Source: Micropterus salmoides (taxonomy: Eukaryota > Chordata > Actinopteri > Centrarchiformes > Centrarchidae). Taken from it: a DNA stretch of 64,000 nucleotides. The notes under the pieces were generated by a model. It saw only the letters and a list, made by a program, of their open reading frames with translations, was not told where the DNA came from and ran no database searches. Positions 45,163 to 56,404 of this stretch are shown piece by piece (the stretch's first letter is position 1; every line of letters begins with the position of its first letter). The stretch spans positions 17,275,308 to 17,339,307 of the forward strand of contig NW_024040152.1 of assembly GCF_014851395.1 (NCBI RefSeq). Direction: 5' to 3'. The position numbers were made by a program, and so were the translations under genes.

Positions 45163-48100
45163 ATGCGTATTCACACATTTTTACTGCTGTGTCTGCTCCT
45201 ACTATTTTCAAGAGCAGGTAAGTAACATTAAATAAAAGCTGTTATTGTTTTTAATTATGTTGCCGTTCAAAAAAGCACATAGCCTTTTTCACAATACCAA
45301 ATATGCTGTCGCTACTATATAGCCTAAATAAAAAAGCTGCTGCATCATATGTTGTAGCCGCTGTGAGTTTCATGAAAATAGAAAATTCACAACTTTCTAA
45401 ATCAAACCTTCTTGTTTGGCTTTATGTTACAGACGCTCTCTTCGGTTACTGTTTGATGCGTTGGCAGTTTACTTCCTCTGATGATTGTGTTTATCTGGGG
45501 CAAATCTACTTTAATAAGGTGCTTCTGGGTCAGTACAACAGCACTTTGGGAAAGTTCATTGGCTACACGAAGAAAACAAAAGAAATTGCAGATGGCCTCA
45601 ACAAAAACCCAGCTTATTTGGAACAAGAAAAGCAGAATTTGGAGCGCTGCAAAACCTACATCTCAATGGCATCTGATAACCTTTTAAAACCAGGTGATGT
45701 TTTTGGTAATCGCAGTTGAAACTCTGGCAGCGATTGCTGCTTGAAGTGCAGTTTACCATTTATAGAGACCTAAATATGAACTTAGGCCTACTTGGTAGAT
45801 TACTATAAATCACACATCCTACACAGCCTACAACAAGTGAAGAGAGGTTAGGAAATAAGGAGGTAAGAACTTTGTGTTTAAGAGATACTAAACCGCACGT
45901 CAGCAGGGGTGGGAATTAGGAAAAAAGCGAGTTAGAAAGGTTGCCTACATTGTCACGCTCCGTTTTGAACTGGATAACCTTCTACTTTTACTTTTAACGC
46001 GAGTATTTTTGGGTCAGTAATATAGCCTACTTTACTACCTTCGCTATATTTGCCATTTGATCATACCTTCGTTACAGTTGGTCTGTTGTCTAGGATACTC
46101 TCCTGCCTAACTGCGACAGGAGAGGTTTAACTGGTGCGCTCCAGCCAACATTTTACAAATTCAGTCAAATATGTTTTAACTCAAACGTTTGGTTGTCCCA
46201 CTAATGTAAACCAAATCCAGTAAGTGTACACTGTGCCACTGGTGGCGGCAGTGTTGGAAAGCAGCCTCCTATCGCCCTTGTACAAGCTGCAGAAATACTT
46301 TCAATTATAGGCCTAATCAATGGCGTAGCCTATTCTAACAAGGACCACACCAACATGAGGTATAAAGCAGTTTATTCGGATAAGAGTAGGCTATTTATGA
46401 CGGAGGGGTCGAGGACGGAAGGATAAAAGGGGGTTGTTGAGGGTTCAGTGGCCGGTGTAGCTAGGAACCTGGGGGTCGAGACTCAGGGTGGGGGCTCTTC
46501 TGGAAGAGCGGCTTACTTACACATCGTCGCCTCTTGTGGTTCCTGTGGTAGAAAGAAAGAAAGACAGTACTTAGTGGAAGTATCGACTATAACATGCATG
46601 AAACTGATGTTGCTTTCACTCAGCAGGCTACAAGCTATCAAATATATTTGAGAAAAAGGGAGAGTAAATGGATGATAAACACACATGGTGGGCTTTTTAC
46701 GCGTCACGAGCATGTCTCCGTTTGCCCTACTTCATGCAACACCGCGTTGCTCCTGTGTTATTGCCACAATAATTATTTGCGTTGTAAAAAATTATGTTCA
46801 TATGCTTTATGAAAAATTTGATTAACAATTAATTTCAAAGCAAGTCGTTTGGTTGGCTGCAGGTCCATGTCAAGATAACAAAAGATACAGGCAACAATAG
46901 GCAATCATATTGCACAGGTGCTATATTTCTGAACATTAATTAGGCCTATAGGCCTACATTTTTCTGTGTTTTTACCAACTTTCTTTGAAAAGCATGCTAA
47001 TGAAATCTTAAGTGTTACTGAAACTGTCACGTTATTGGTGCATAACAAGTGGATTAGATAAAGTCTATAATTTCACACCAACTTGTTTTGTCTGTGGGTT
47101 AATATTTTCTAGTTGAGCCCTCTGTCAGGCTGAGGTCAGTTGAAGCAGCAGGCAGCAAACATCCTGGCATGCTTGTCTGCAGTATGTACGATTTTTACCC
47201 CAAGCAAATCAGGGTGACGTGGCTGAGGAACGGAAAGGAGGTGGCATCTGATGTGACGTCCACTGATGAACTGCCCAGTGGGAATTGGCTCTACCAGATG
47301 CACTCCTATCTGGAGTTTACACCCAGACCAGGAGAGAAAATCACCTGTATGGTGGAGCACGCCAGCCTCATGGAGCCCAAGCTTTATGACTGGGGTAAGA
47401 GAGTGACAGGAGGTGTGTGGTTTGACAGGTTAGATTGGATTAACTTAAATGTTATAAATGCAAAAGTTTATTGTACCTCATTTGGTTGTTAACAATAAAA
47501 ACATTCCACTTTAACAGAGACAATTTTATTTGAATGGATTAGAAGACTTAATAATCATTAACAGACAGTAAATCTGAAATAGTGTTTGTGATTCATGTGT
47601 TTTCAGACCCAAAACCTGAGTCAGAGAGGAACAAAATTGCTGTCGGGTCAGCAGGGCTACTGCTGGGTCTCGTGTTTTTTCTTCCTGGGCTGATTTGCTA
47701 CACTAAGAAGAACACCACTGGTGAGAGACAAGACCAAGTTAACCAAACAAGTCTTCTCAATAAAATTCTTTAAACCTCCAATGTTAACAACTCAGGCAAA
47801 CAGTGTGTATTGGGCCCCATTTAAACACAGAAACAACATTCTGATTTGATTATACATAATGGGCAGGGCCGTGCAGAGACCTTTGGAAGGGCAGGTGCTC
47901 AAAGTATAAAAGGGGCACATGGAACAAGGATTTAAATAGGGCTGTTGTCAAAATGTTGATCCAGAAATATATTGTTATGTATTCCTTGCTGATATGCGTA
48001 TACTGATGCTTCTGTATCGATACATCAGCAAATGCTGTGACACAGTTTTTAAAAAGAAACACAGGGAATACCAAGCTCTAGCTTTAAAACATTGTGGGCT

Positions 48101-50990
48101 GACATAACTTATAGGGAACCGTTGTTGTTGAGGGGTTGCTGGGGATGCTGCTGCTGCTGTTGTTGTTGCTGCTGATACTACTGGAGGTGATCTGTGACTA
48201 GATTTATTATAACAAACAAAGGATATATATTAGATAATTTAACAAATATGAGCCCGTGACAAGATGTAAAGATTGCTGACAGTGTTTGGGACTGGCTCAC
48301 TATAACTGACCTGCTGTAGTGCTGCAGCCGTTGCCAAGGCTGACTGCTACGAGAAAATAACAGGGAGATGCTCACAGAAACTGCTGCACACCAAGAGCTG
48401 CAGGTAGAGAAAATAAGATACCAGGTTCAAAAAAGTGTGGGAAATAATCTGAGAAGGAAACGGTACTGGGAGAAAGGACGAAGTTGGCCAAGGCAGGGGT
48501 AAGAGTGATACTAATCTATAGACAGGGGTGCGTGTGTGTGTGTCTACAGGCAATATTTTGATAATGATTTTATATATTGCATTGTGAATCTGAGATGTAT
48601 TTTGATTTTGATTGACTATCTGTCTAATAATAAATCTAAATAAATAAATAATAACCATGACAGAGTAGAATTTACCTTTCACATTAACATTTCATACCTT
48701 TGTCTGAAACCTAATAGGGCCATTTCTTCTTCAGTCTTTACTTTAATGTCAGGAATATTATTTATTTTACATTAACAGTGACATTTTTATATGTATTTCC
48801 AGTTATTTAGTTAATATAGTAGGTTTGCTTTTGTAACAGTTAAAATGCAGGATAACTATATTCCAATACTGTTCTGAATGAAATGATCATTTAAAAACGG
48901 GCTGATAAGTAAGCTATAAGTCCGAGGGAATAAGTATCAGTATCAACGTTGGTATTACCAATGGTATTATAATTATTTTAAGGCACACTACATTTTTTAT
49001 TAAGCTACTGTAATAATCCTAGTTCAAGTGAATGGTTTTTAGTCAAATTACATAAAAAATACCAGACCTCGCAACGCCTGTGAAACTTTTCTCCCTCAAA
49101 CAGCAAGAACGAAGTGAACAGAGCACCTTTGTTTATCTGTGTATATAAGTAAGGTTAGCTGTTGGCACAGTGTTAGCCGGCAGCTAACGTTACTTCTACA
49201 GGCAACACACAACAATATACAACTACTGTGCTGCTCTCTTTGCGTCTTTCTGGCAACATAAATCAAACAACCCACAACAAACACATTGAGGTAAACCCCT
49301 CTTACCGGCGGAATCGCAGGTGTCCGCAGTGCTGCTGAATCACTAACGGTGTCTGAACGAGAGGGTTCGTCACGGATGAGGTGATCAGGTGAAAGGTCAT
49401 AATGTGGGTCATTTTATTTAGCCTACTGCGAAATTAAGAATTATTCATTCATTTTATTTCAATAGTTTGATTGGGCCTTCACAAAAGGACCTTTGTAATT
49501 TTTAATTTTTAAAATAAAGAAATAGACAAAAAATGTTATTGGCAAAAGGGCACCTTGGGCATCAAAGCGCAAAAGGGCAGGAGCTCAAGCACCCATTGCA
49601 CCCCCCTCTGCACGTGTCTCATAATGGGCCAGATTTACTAAAGGTTTGCGTGAGTAAAAACGTGTGAAAACTCGATATCACCAGCAAATTAACATGTAAG
49701 CTGATCTACTAACGGTGCAGGCAGAATGACGTCTTCCAAAAGTGTAAGATAGCACCTGTTGTTCATTCCTACTATAGGCTACCTTAATGAATATGCAGGT
49801 GCAAATCAAGTACTGCGCAGAGATGGCTGCTGTGTTGCCAGAAAGAGACAGGCGTAATGAAAGAAAACGTAGAGAAATTAATAATATTAGCCTAGATATT
49901 TTATTCTATAAATACAATTATTTTATTTATTCGATGAACTGTATGAATAGAATTTTATTTTTATTTTTATTTTTATTTTTTTGTATTTTCCTTTAACTTT
50001 GGCAGTACTGTTAACATTCATGCCAATAAAGCAAATTTCGTTTCAACCTGACTTTTGTCCGTGAGATGGAAGAATTCAGAAAGTTGCGTGGCGCTGCGGA
50101 GAGCCCGCATGGATCATGCATAAAATCCTTCTTGCCAGAGGAAACGACCACCAACTGTTAACAGTGCGCCGGTCGTAATAGCGGCACAACCCACTGTAGG
50201 TGGGAGAGGGAGTGGGGCGTTGCGGGCGTAGCCTACATGACCAGGTATAGGAGATCGCGGAGCGACCGGCCACGCTGCGGACGGTCGGTCATAGTTCCCT
50301 CTGGCTGGATGAAGCACGATCTGCTGACTTTTCCTCACGTCTGGGTCATTCCAGCATAGCTTTTTCCGCTGGGGTTTCCCAAAGCAGTTTTTCAGGTGTT
50401 CTGTCCAATCTTAGGCAGGATGGCCAGGTATACGATTTTCACATACTCGGGACGCACTGAATGAAACAAAACAATGTTTTTACGCTGTGGCTGCTTTCCC
50501 TTCCGACTCTCCATGGCGGAAACCATTAAAACACGCAAAAACCTCATTTAAATAGCCTACTCCCACCTCCATTGTGTTTGCTCCTGTTGTCATCTACGCA
50601 ATAATTCTTAGTAAATCACACACAACAAGTAATTTTTACGTGGAATATTTTAAAATGCACACGCAATTAGTAGGCCTACTCTTTATTCGGGTAGTGTTAC
50701 CACCTGAAAAAAAGCTGTTTCATTGCATCACTGTTGGGAGTTGTCTGAAGTGCAATACATAGACGTCCCTGCATCAATGCATTTCTGTCGGAACAGATTT
50801 ATTGATTCATTATCCTTTAAATTTCATAGAGCATGAAAGTAAACACAGCCACATCCATACATATCCATCAGAGTTAATGTACAGTAGCACTTTAGCTACA
50901 GCACACCAAATTCTTGTGACTCAAAATCAATTGTGTGTGAATTTGCTTTTTGTTTTTGTTCTAGGGCGGGTGTTGGTGCCAGCAAGTTAA
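45163..50990 (+). CDS. MHC class II beta chain gene of unit C, complete
   Basis: Five exons in consistent phase 1: 45163-45217 (signal peptide MRIHTFLLLCLLLLFSRA), 45433-45693 (beta-1 domain with YNST glycan site and FIGYTKK), 47113-47394 (beta-2 Ig domain, LVCSMYDFYPKQIRVTW, ITCMVEHASL), 47607-47720 (connecting peptide, membrane helix AGLLLGLVFFLPGLICYTKK), and 50965-50990 (cytoplasmic GRVLVPAS, stop). Total 245 residues, the family's usual length. It is the partner of the alpha gene at 42301 and presents endosomal peptides. Oddities: the canonical beta-1 cysteine of RC-x-F is tryptophan (MRWQF), with extra cysteines three residues before and in DDC. The last intron is 3.2 kb because two transposons sit in it, and reading through its donor meets a stop and AATAAA within 53 bases. 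Confidence 0.9.
45694..47112. other. Intron 2 of the unit C beta gene
   Basis: Longer than the corresponding unit B intron (232 bases), with extra sequence at about 45850-46900 (AGCAGGGGTGGGAATTAGGA, GGGTCGAGGACGGAAGG) that looks inserted, but without ends that I could match. No exons inside. Confidence 0.4.
47759..47764 (+). terminator. Possible intronic polyadenylation signal in the unit C beta gene
   Basis: AATAAA lies 39 bases into the last intron, and the unspliced frame ends at TAA 47771-47773 after GERQDQVNQTSLLNKIL. An intron-retained transcript cleaved here would swap the RVLVPAS tail for a 17-residue one. Signal seen; use not shown. Confidence 0.35.
47863..49619. mobile_element. 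Non-autonomous hAT element in the last intron of the unit C beta gene
   Basis: Perfect 8-base target duplications CATAATGG (47855-47862 and 49620-49627) flank the element. The ends are imperfect inverts (GCAGGGCCGTGCAGAG against CTCTGCACGTGTCT). The GGGCAGGTGCTCAAAG block near the left end recurs inverted near 49575. Trinucleotide CTG/TTG tracts are near 48120-48180. No transposase frame was recognised in 1757 bp. Confidence 0.75.
49628..50622. mobile_element. Unclassified element with GATTTACTAA ends
   Basis: Left end GCCAGATTTACTAAAGGTTT is matched by an inverted CGCAATAATTCTTAGTAAAT near 50598-50617. It directly abuts the target duplication of the hAT element. Interior frames (49787-49996; minus 50273-50076) have no clear domain. 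Possibly Harbinger-like; a single 3-base duplication could not be confirmed. A (TTTTA)n tract is at 49952-49981. Confidence 0.4.
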
Positions 50991-52214
50991 GGTAGCCTGC
51001 CACTTTGGCTGTAAGATTTGTAACACAAGTGGAAATGTGAATTGATGATCTGATCATGGAAACCAAAATGGCAGAGAATCGAATGAATGAGAATGTTTCT
51101 ATGTTGAGAAATTCACAAAGTTCTCAATGAGCAAAATAGGTTCAGTCAATTCTGGGTAGGTTTATGTACCTATTTATGCTGTATCTATAGGAATGATGAT
51201 GTAATGTTAACTTTATGAAAAGCAAGCTTCATTTTATTTGGGGGATATAGTTCTATATATAATATCTTGTCAAACCTAAAGTTTCTTTCGCACTGTACAA
51301 ATATATTATGAGTTAAGAGATCTTATTTCCATGTCTAAACCCTGAAATATTCTGGTGTTCAGATGATCAAAAATGGGAATGTTTGTTTAATTCTGAATGA
51401 ACTTGACTTTGTCTCAAAAACCCGGACAAGAAGGCAATATATGGGCTACTATTTAAGTTATTTAAGTACTATGATTTGTCCAATACTATACTGTCGTAAA
51501 TGTATTTTATTTTTTAAATGTATATTTTGTTTTGGACAATGAAGGTCTAAAGACCTGAATGTAAACATATTTAAATTAAATTATAATTTGTAGCAAAGTA
51601 TTTTTGGACTTTTTTATTGTTAGAAAATGTATATGCAGTACTGCAGTCCTGAAATTTTAAAAGAAAAATCTCATACGGAATACAAATTTGCTCTGTAAAT
51701 CACTTGTTTTGACTCTTTTTTGTTTCATTATGGCACCCCCTTAGCAGGCTGTATATTTCTTCCACAGAATACCATTAGTTTGTCTACGTAGATGTAAAGT
51801 CAACATTTTATCAAAAGCAGACCAGAAGGTCACACTAAGCCAGATGGCAGCCTGCTACACAACACAAGAGCCACAGACTTTGAACAACCCACAGTAGCTG
51901 ATAAAGTTTCCTTCTTATCTAAATCAACAACAAACATGAACACACATTTTGTCCTGTACCTTAGTTTGTCAGACAAGCAACCATACATTCACCAGTAAAA
52001 AGTGCACTAATATTAGGACTAACCTTTTTTGTTTTGCAGTCTTAGGGATAATCAAACTATACTTATAGCATAATTGATATTTGAGAAAAAATTACTAAAG
52101 CTCATGGGATTATAACATTTTGATATTTATTGGTATGTTACAGATTCCGTTGTCTAATTCCAACCAAACAGAGATAAATTCCTATTAACATGTTAACAAA
52201 CCTTAAACTTTAGC
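50991..52214. other. Unit C beta 3' flank
   Basis: The 3' untranslated region and intergenic AT-rich sequence. I found no clear AATAAA close behind the stop and no gene. Confidence 0.45.
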
Positions 52215-53302
52215 TTTTTTTTTGGCCTGCTGCTGTTAATCTTATTGTCTAAAGTGGGTAAGAAACATTGAAATTCAAGTAGTTGCTGTTGTTTATTTGT
52301 GTTGCTGGTCACATTAGTACAATTACATTATGTAACCAAACCAAAGGCTGCTAATAGCATTGTTTGGGCAGGAACAGAAGGTTTTGTGCCATCAAGACTA
52401 TAACTATCACTTGAATCTATTATACTCCAGACCTCTGAACCTATGTGTACCACTAGTGAACAGCGTATACGTCTTGGCTTTGTTCAGTCTTTTCACTCGG
52501 GGTTTAGTTTTTGCCCTTCTTACCAAGATCTAGTTGAGCAGGTAAATTGCTTTCTACCACACCAATGCATATTCATATTTATCAAATTAAACTATGAAGA
52601 CAACTAATACTTGAATTCATTTTGCAGATCCTCTCCTTTTTCAAACAGTCAGTTTAATTCCAACAATTCGTTCATGATGCTCTTCCCAGGAGCAGTAGTA
52701 CTGAGACAAGATATTTATAGGACAATACATCAGCACTTTAAGAAAATTTAATGGCATTACAGAAAAAGCAAAGGATAGACACCTAGTACAAGAAGTACAG
52801 ATACCTACAACAAAAATCCTTAAATTGTTGCACAACAGAGAAGGGGATTGAACTGAGAATTGCAAAAACCACATAACTCACACTTGTAATGTGTTTATGA
52901 AGCCAGGTGAGTCAAAGAAATTTCTCAAATCAAGTGTGCATAAAATCTACACTGATTAAAGGATGTGTTATTTCATGTTAATATTTTTGTGATTTGTGTA
53001 TTTCTAGTCGAACCGTATATCAGGCTGAGGTAAGTTGAGGCAGCAAAAGCAAACCTCCAGGCATGCTCGTCTTTGGTGTGTACAACTTTTATCCCAAACG
53101 AATCAGTGAAGTGGCTGAAAAATGGAAAGCAGGTGCAGGTGTTTGCTGTAATATCCACTGAGAAAATGTCCAATGGGAACTTGCTCTACCAGATCCACTC
53201 CCATCTAGAGTAGGCTATACACCCATACTCTAGAGACCTGTATGGTGGAGCATGCCAGCCTCATGGAGTCCAAGCTTTATGACTCTTCACCTTCTGGTGG
53301 AG
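52215..53302 (+). pseudogene. Decayed MHC class II beta relic
   Basis: A signal-peptide-like remnant (CCTGCTGCTGTTAATCTTAT, then GTGGGTAAG) lies near 52226-52262. A beta-1 remnant at 52628-52906 keeps the CAG|ATCCTCTC start, GGACAATACATCAGCACTTT (glycan site region), and the CCAG|GTGAG end. A beta-2 remnant at 53008-53302 has VEPYIRLR, then GMLVFGVYNFYPKRI with the cysteine replaced by phenylalanine, and CATGCCAGCCTCATGGAGTC. Several stops and frameshifts are present, and the membrane exon was not found. This is the most decayed member of the array and marks its right edge. Confidence 0.8.
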
Positions 53303-54559
53303 GTAAGATGAGAAGACTTCAGGAAGTTACTGTCCCCAGTCAAGAAATAGTCTGCCACATACTCATTCATAAAAAAGTGAATAATGGTTTTACACTTAGT
53401 TTTTTATACAGATTAAACACACAAGATATTAACATGTTTATTTGTAAGCTTTTTTTAAAATCCGCCATTCTGATATACAAGCAATATTCTTTTTTTCTTC
53501 TTTTCAGAAACACTTAACATAAACAATGATTATCCCTAACATTTGTTGTGTAGTTCTGAGGCCTCACCAAGATTACATGACATAATTCAGTTTATAAATA
53601 GCCTAAATTTTTGTATTGTTATAAATTGGGGGGAGGTTTTTGTGTGTGTGTGGGGGGGGGCCTCACAAACAAGATGTGACATTAGTGGGCTGTATCCCTC
53701 AATAAGGTTAGACAGATCGGATACACTTACCTTGTTTAGTCACTCATACATACATACATACAAAATATAAATCAGCTAGTAAAGATACACTGTTAAGCTA
53801 CCTAGCACTGAAGTGGTGAAATTAGCCCCACCTCTACTGGCTGCAACATTCAATGATGTACACATTAATGCATCACTAGTTATAATCCAGTATGATAAGA
53901 TACATTATTGTGAAAGAGACCATTGTGCATTAAGAATGCTTTTTTCTTTCAGTACTTTAAGAAGCCTATATTTTGAGACTAGTTATTCTGGGAATTAATG
54001 TACTTTTACTTTAGTAAGATTTCAAATGCAGGAATTTTATTTGTTACAGAATATTTCTACACTGTGGTACTGCTACTTTTATTGTGTAGGCTACTTCTTT
54101 CATCACTGTTTAAATCTGCCCAAAAGGTTCGGACCTGTGTGTCAACATTGTCTATAAGACAGCGTCCAGGGTTTTAATGCCCAATCCACTACTTATGTTT
54201 TTGCGCATGCGCATTCTGGAATAATGAGCCGATTTGGGATCTATTTTGTTTTTCTCTTCTTGTTCATTAAAAGCCCGAGTTTGATCCTATTCTTGTGTTT
54301 CGCCATTTATGTTTACATTCATTACAGAACAAGATAAAAAAAGAGGAGAAAGATATGAAAGGAAACATCTGATCTATTTGGCCTCCATCCTATCAGAAGA
54401 CAGTGGCATTTCTTCTCACCGCTCATGTGTTTTACAAGCACGTCAAGGGATCTCTCGTCCTTGTCTCTGTAGCTCTGAATGGCGTCAATCTGCAGTGATG
54501 GAGTGTGCTGTTCCCGTCTCGGAGGTCGTGCCAAAACAATAGGCCTAATCAAAACAACG
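53303..54559. other. Intergenic, with a hAT MITE fragment
   Basis: 53990-54110 (GTACTTTTACTTTAGTAAGA, ATATTTCTACACTGTGGTAC) is the right part of the CAGTGGTGG MITE. ACAT repeats occur near 53748 and a G-run near 53652. A 77-codon plus frame at 54309 has no recognisable domain. Confidence 0.4.
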
Positions 54560-54574
54560 GACAGGGCAGCTCGG

Positions 54575-54704
54575 TTACGTTACCGAACAGCGATAAGAGG
54601 CGTGAGATAGCCACGATAAGAGGCAGTTATAAACACACAGATACAGGATGCCTGGGAACAGTCTGCGTCTGACGACCACAGCGAAGGACTCTGCAAAACA
54701 ATTG
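54575..54704 (+). promoter_or_regulatory. Probable promoter and untranslated first exon of the SPSB-type gene
   Basis: Two copies of CGATAAGAGGC (54590-54600 and 54614-54624) carry GATA motifs and precede a TATAAA at 54628-54633. About 70 bases later ACAATTG|GTAAGA gives a strong donor at 54704. The matching acceptor is TTCTCCACAG at 56350, 54 bases before the SPSB start codon. Motifs are seen; promoter function is inference. Confidence 0.45.
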
Positions 54705-54906
54705 GTAAGATTTAAAGACCTATTTGAAGCTTGTAGGACACTGTTTACTTTGGTAGATTAAATAAGCTGAACTGTCTTTAAATGTGTGACTTTTATCTTT
54801 TGTTATTATTTGTTTGTGGTTATTTACTCTTTATTGGCCACTTGGGTCCCTTTTACTCTATTCTAACTTATTATCTCTAGTTTACCTTTTTCTACTCTAC
54901 CTTACC

Positions 54907-55395
54907 CAGTGGTGGAAAGTACATTTACTCAAATTTGAGGTACTTGTACTTTTTAATTTCAAGTTGCTTTATACTCCACTACATTTCAGAGGCAATATAC
55001 CTTTCACTCCACTGTATTTATGTGACAGCTATAGTTAGTAGTTACCTTGCAGGTTAAGCTTTTGAAAACCTCTATGAAATGTGTATACATGCAAAAACAG
55101 TCAATTAAAACTATAAACAAAAAACACCTATAATTAGCTCCAGCCTCAGTGAAACAACGCTGTTTAAATTTGAATGCATCAGTAATAATTAATAATATTT
55201 GTAACAATAAAACTTTGACAGAAACCATTTTTCCTGAATTATGGGGATTTGTACTCATATTTTTTTTTTTATTGTGCTTATTGACTTTTACTCAAGTATA
55301 GTTTTGAAGGGAAATTTGTAAGTACTTTTACAGAGTGATATTGCTACTTTTACATAAGTATGTGATACTTCTTCCTTCCTTCCTTTCTACCACTG
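54907..55395. mobile_element. hAT-type MITE with intact ends
   Basis: Begins CAGTGGTGGAAAGTACATTT and ends TTTCTACCACTG, flanked by perfect 8-base ACCTTACC duplications (54899-54906 and 55396-55403). 489 bp, no coding capacity; it lies in the presumed first intron of the SPSB-type gene. Same family as 25299 and 38725. Confidence 0.8.
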
Positions 55396-55403
55396 ACCTT
55401 ACC

Positions 55404-56150
55404 TTTCTGCTCTTCTATTTTACTTCACTCTGTTCTACCTTACAATTTCTCTACTCTACTTGAGTCCACTCCACCTTTTCTATAATTACCTTAGACTACT
55501 GATCCATCTACTCTACACCACTTCACTACCTTCTCTGTTGTCCTCTACCCTAAATCTATTCTGCCTTCCTGGACTTACCTTATTCCACTCTCCTCTACTT
55601 TACTTATTATACTTTATACCATCTGACCATGTTCTACTTTAATCTACTTTACTCCACCTTAGTATTGTAGTCAAGACCGCCCAAACCAAGTCAAGACCAA
55701 GAAAAGAGTTTATGGAGACCGAGACAAGACCAAGACTGTTAGGGGCTGAGACCAGTCGAGACCAAGACCGAGGTAGGGCGAGACCGAGTCAAGACCAAGA
55801 CCAGTTCTCCACATTACATGACACACAATAAAATGTGGAACGAGATCATAGGTGCTTCTCAGACTGATCTGAAAGATCCACATACCTATTAAAACACCCA
55901 CATACAAAAACTAAGAGCTGAAATCAACGTAAGCATCTTTATTCAACACTCCTTTTCCATGTTTACCATCGCGGTTACCAAGAACGGTCTCGAGTACCAC
56001 AACACTACTCCACCTTACTTTCCTTTTCTCTCCTTATAATCTACCTTCTCTTTGTTGTCTGCTACTTTAATCTACTTTCCACTATACCTGACTCTACTCT
56101 GCACTGCCTGTTCATATTCTTACCTCTCTCTAACTTTACACTCTTAAGCG
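55404..56150. repeat. Degenerate TCTACTTTAC-type repeats with an embedded MITE-like segment
   Basis: Both sides of the hAT element (54840-54906, 55396-55660) and 56010-56140 are made of loosely repeated TCTAC/TTAC units. At 55662-56010, AGTATTGTAGTCAAGACCGC on the left and GAACGGTCTCGAGTACCACA on the right form inverted ends around GTCAAGACCAAG repeats, a dispersed teleost element. Confidence 0.5.
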
Positions 56151-56404
56151 TGTATGAAAAAAAAAAACATGAACTAATCATAAAAAGCATCATTAGTTCC
56201 CCTTTTCATTTCAGCATAAAACGTCACCAACATAATGGACTTTTACCACAAATAAATTGTAAACTAAAAGGCTGGAAAAGTCACACTTCTTTATTGTGGA
56301 AATTACTGTGTGTTTTCCTTTGTGTGTTTATTTGTCTGTCTTCTCCACAGTTCTTCGTTGACAACACTTAGACGTGTGTTCAGCTGTATAGTCTGTTTGT
56401 ACCA

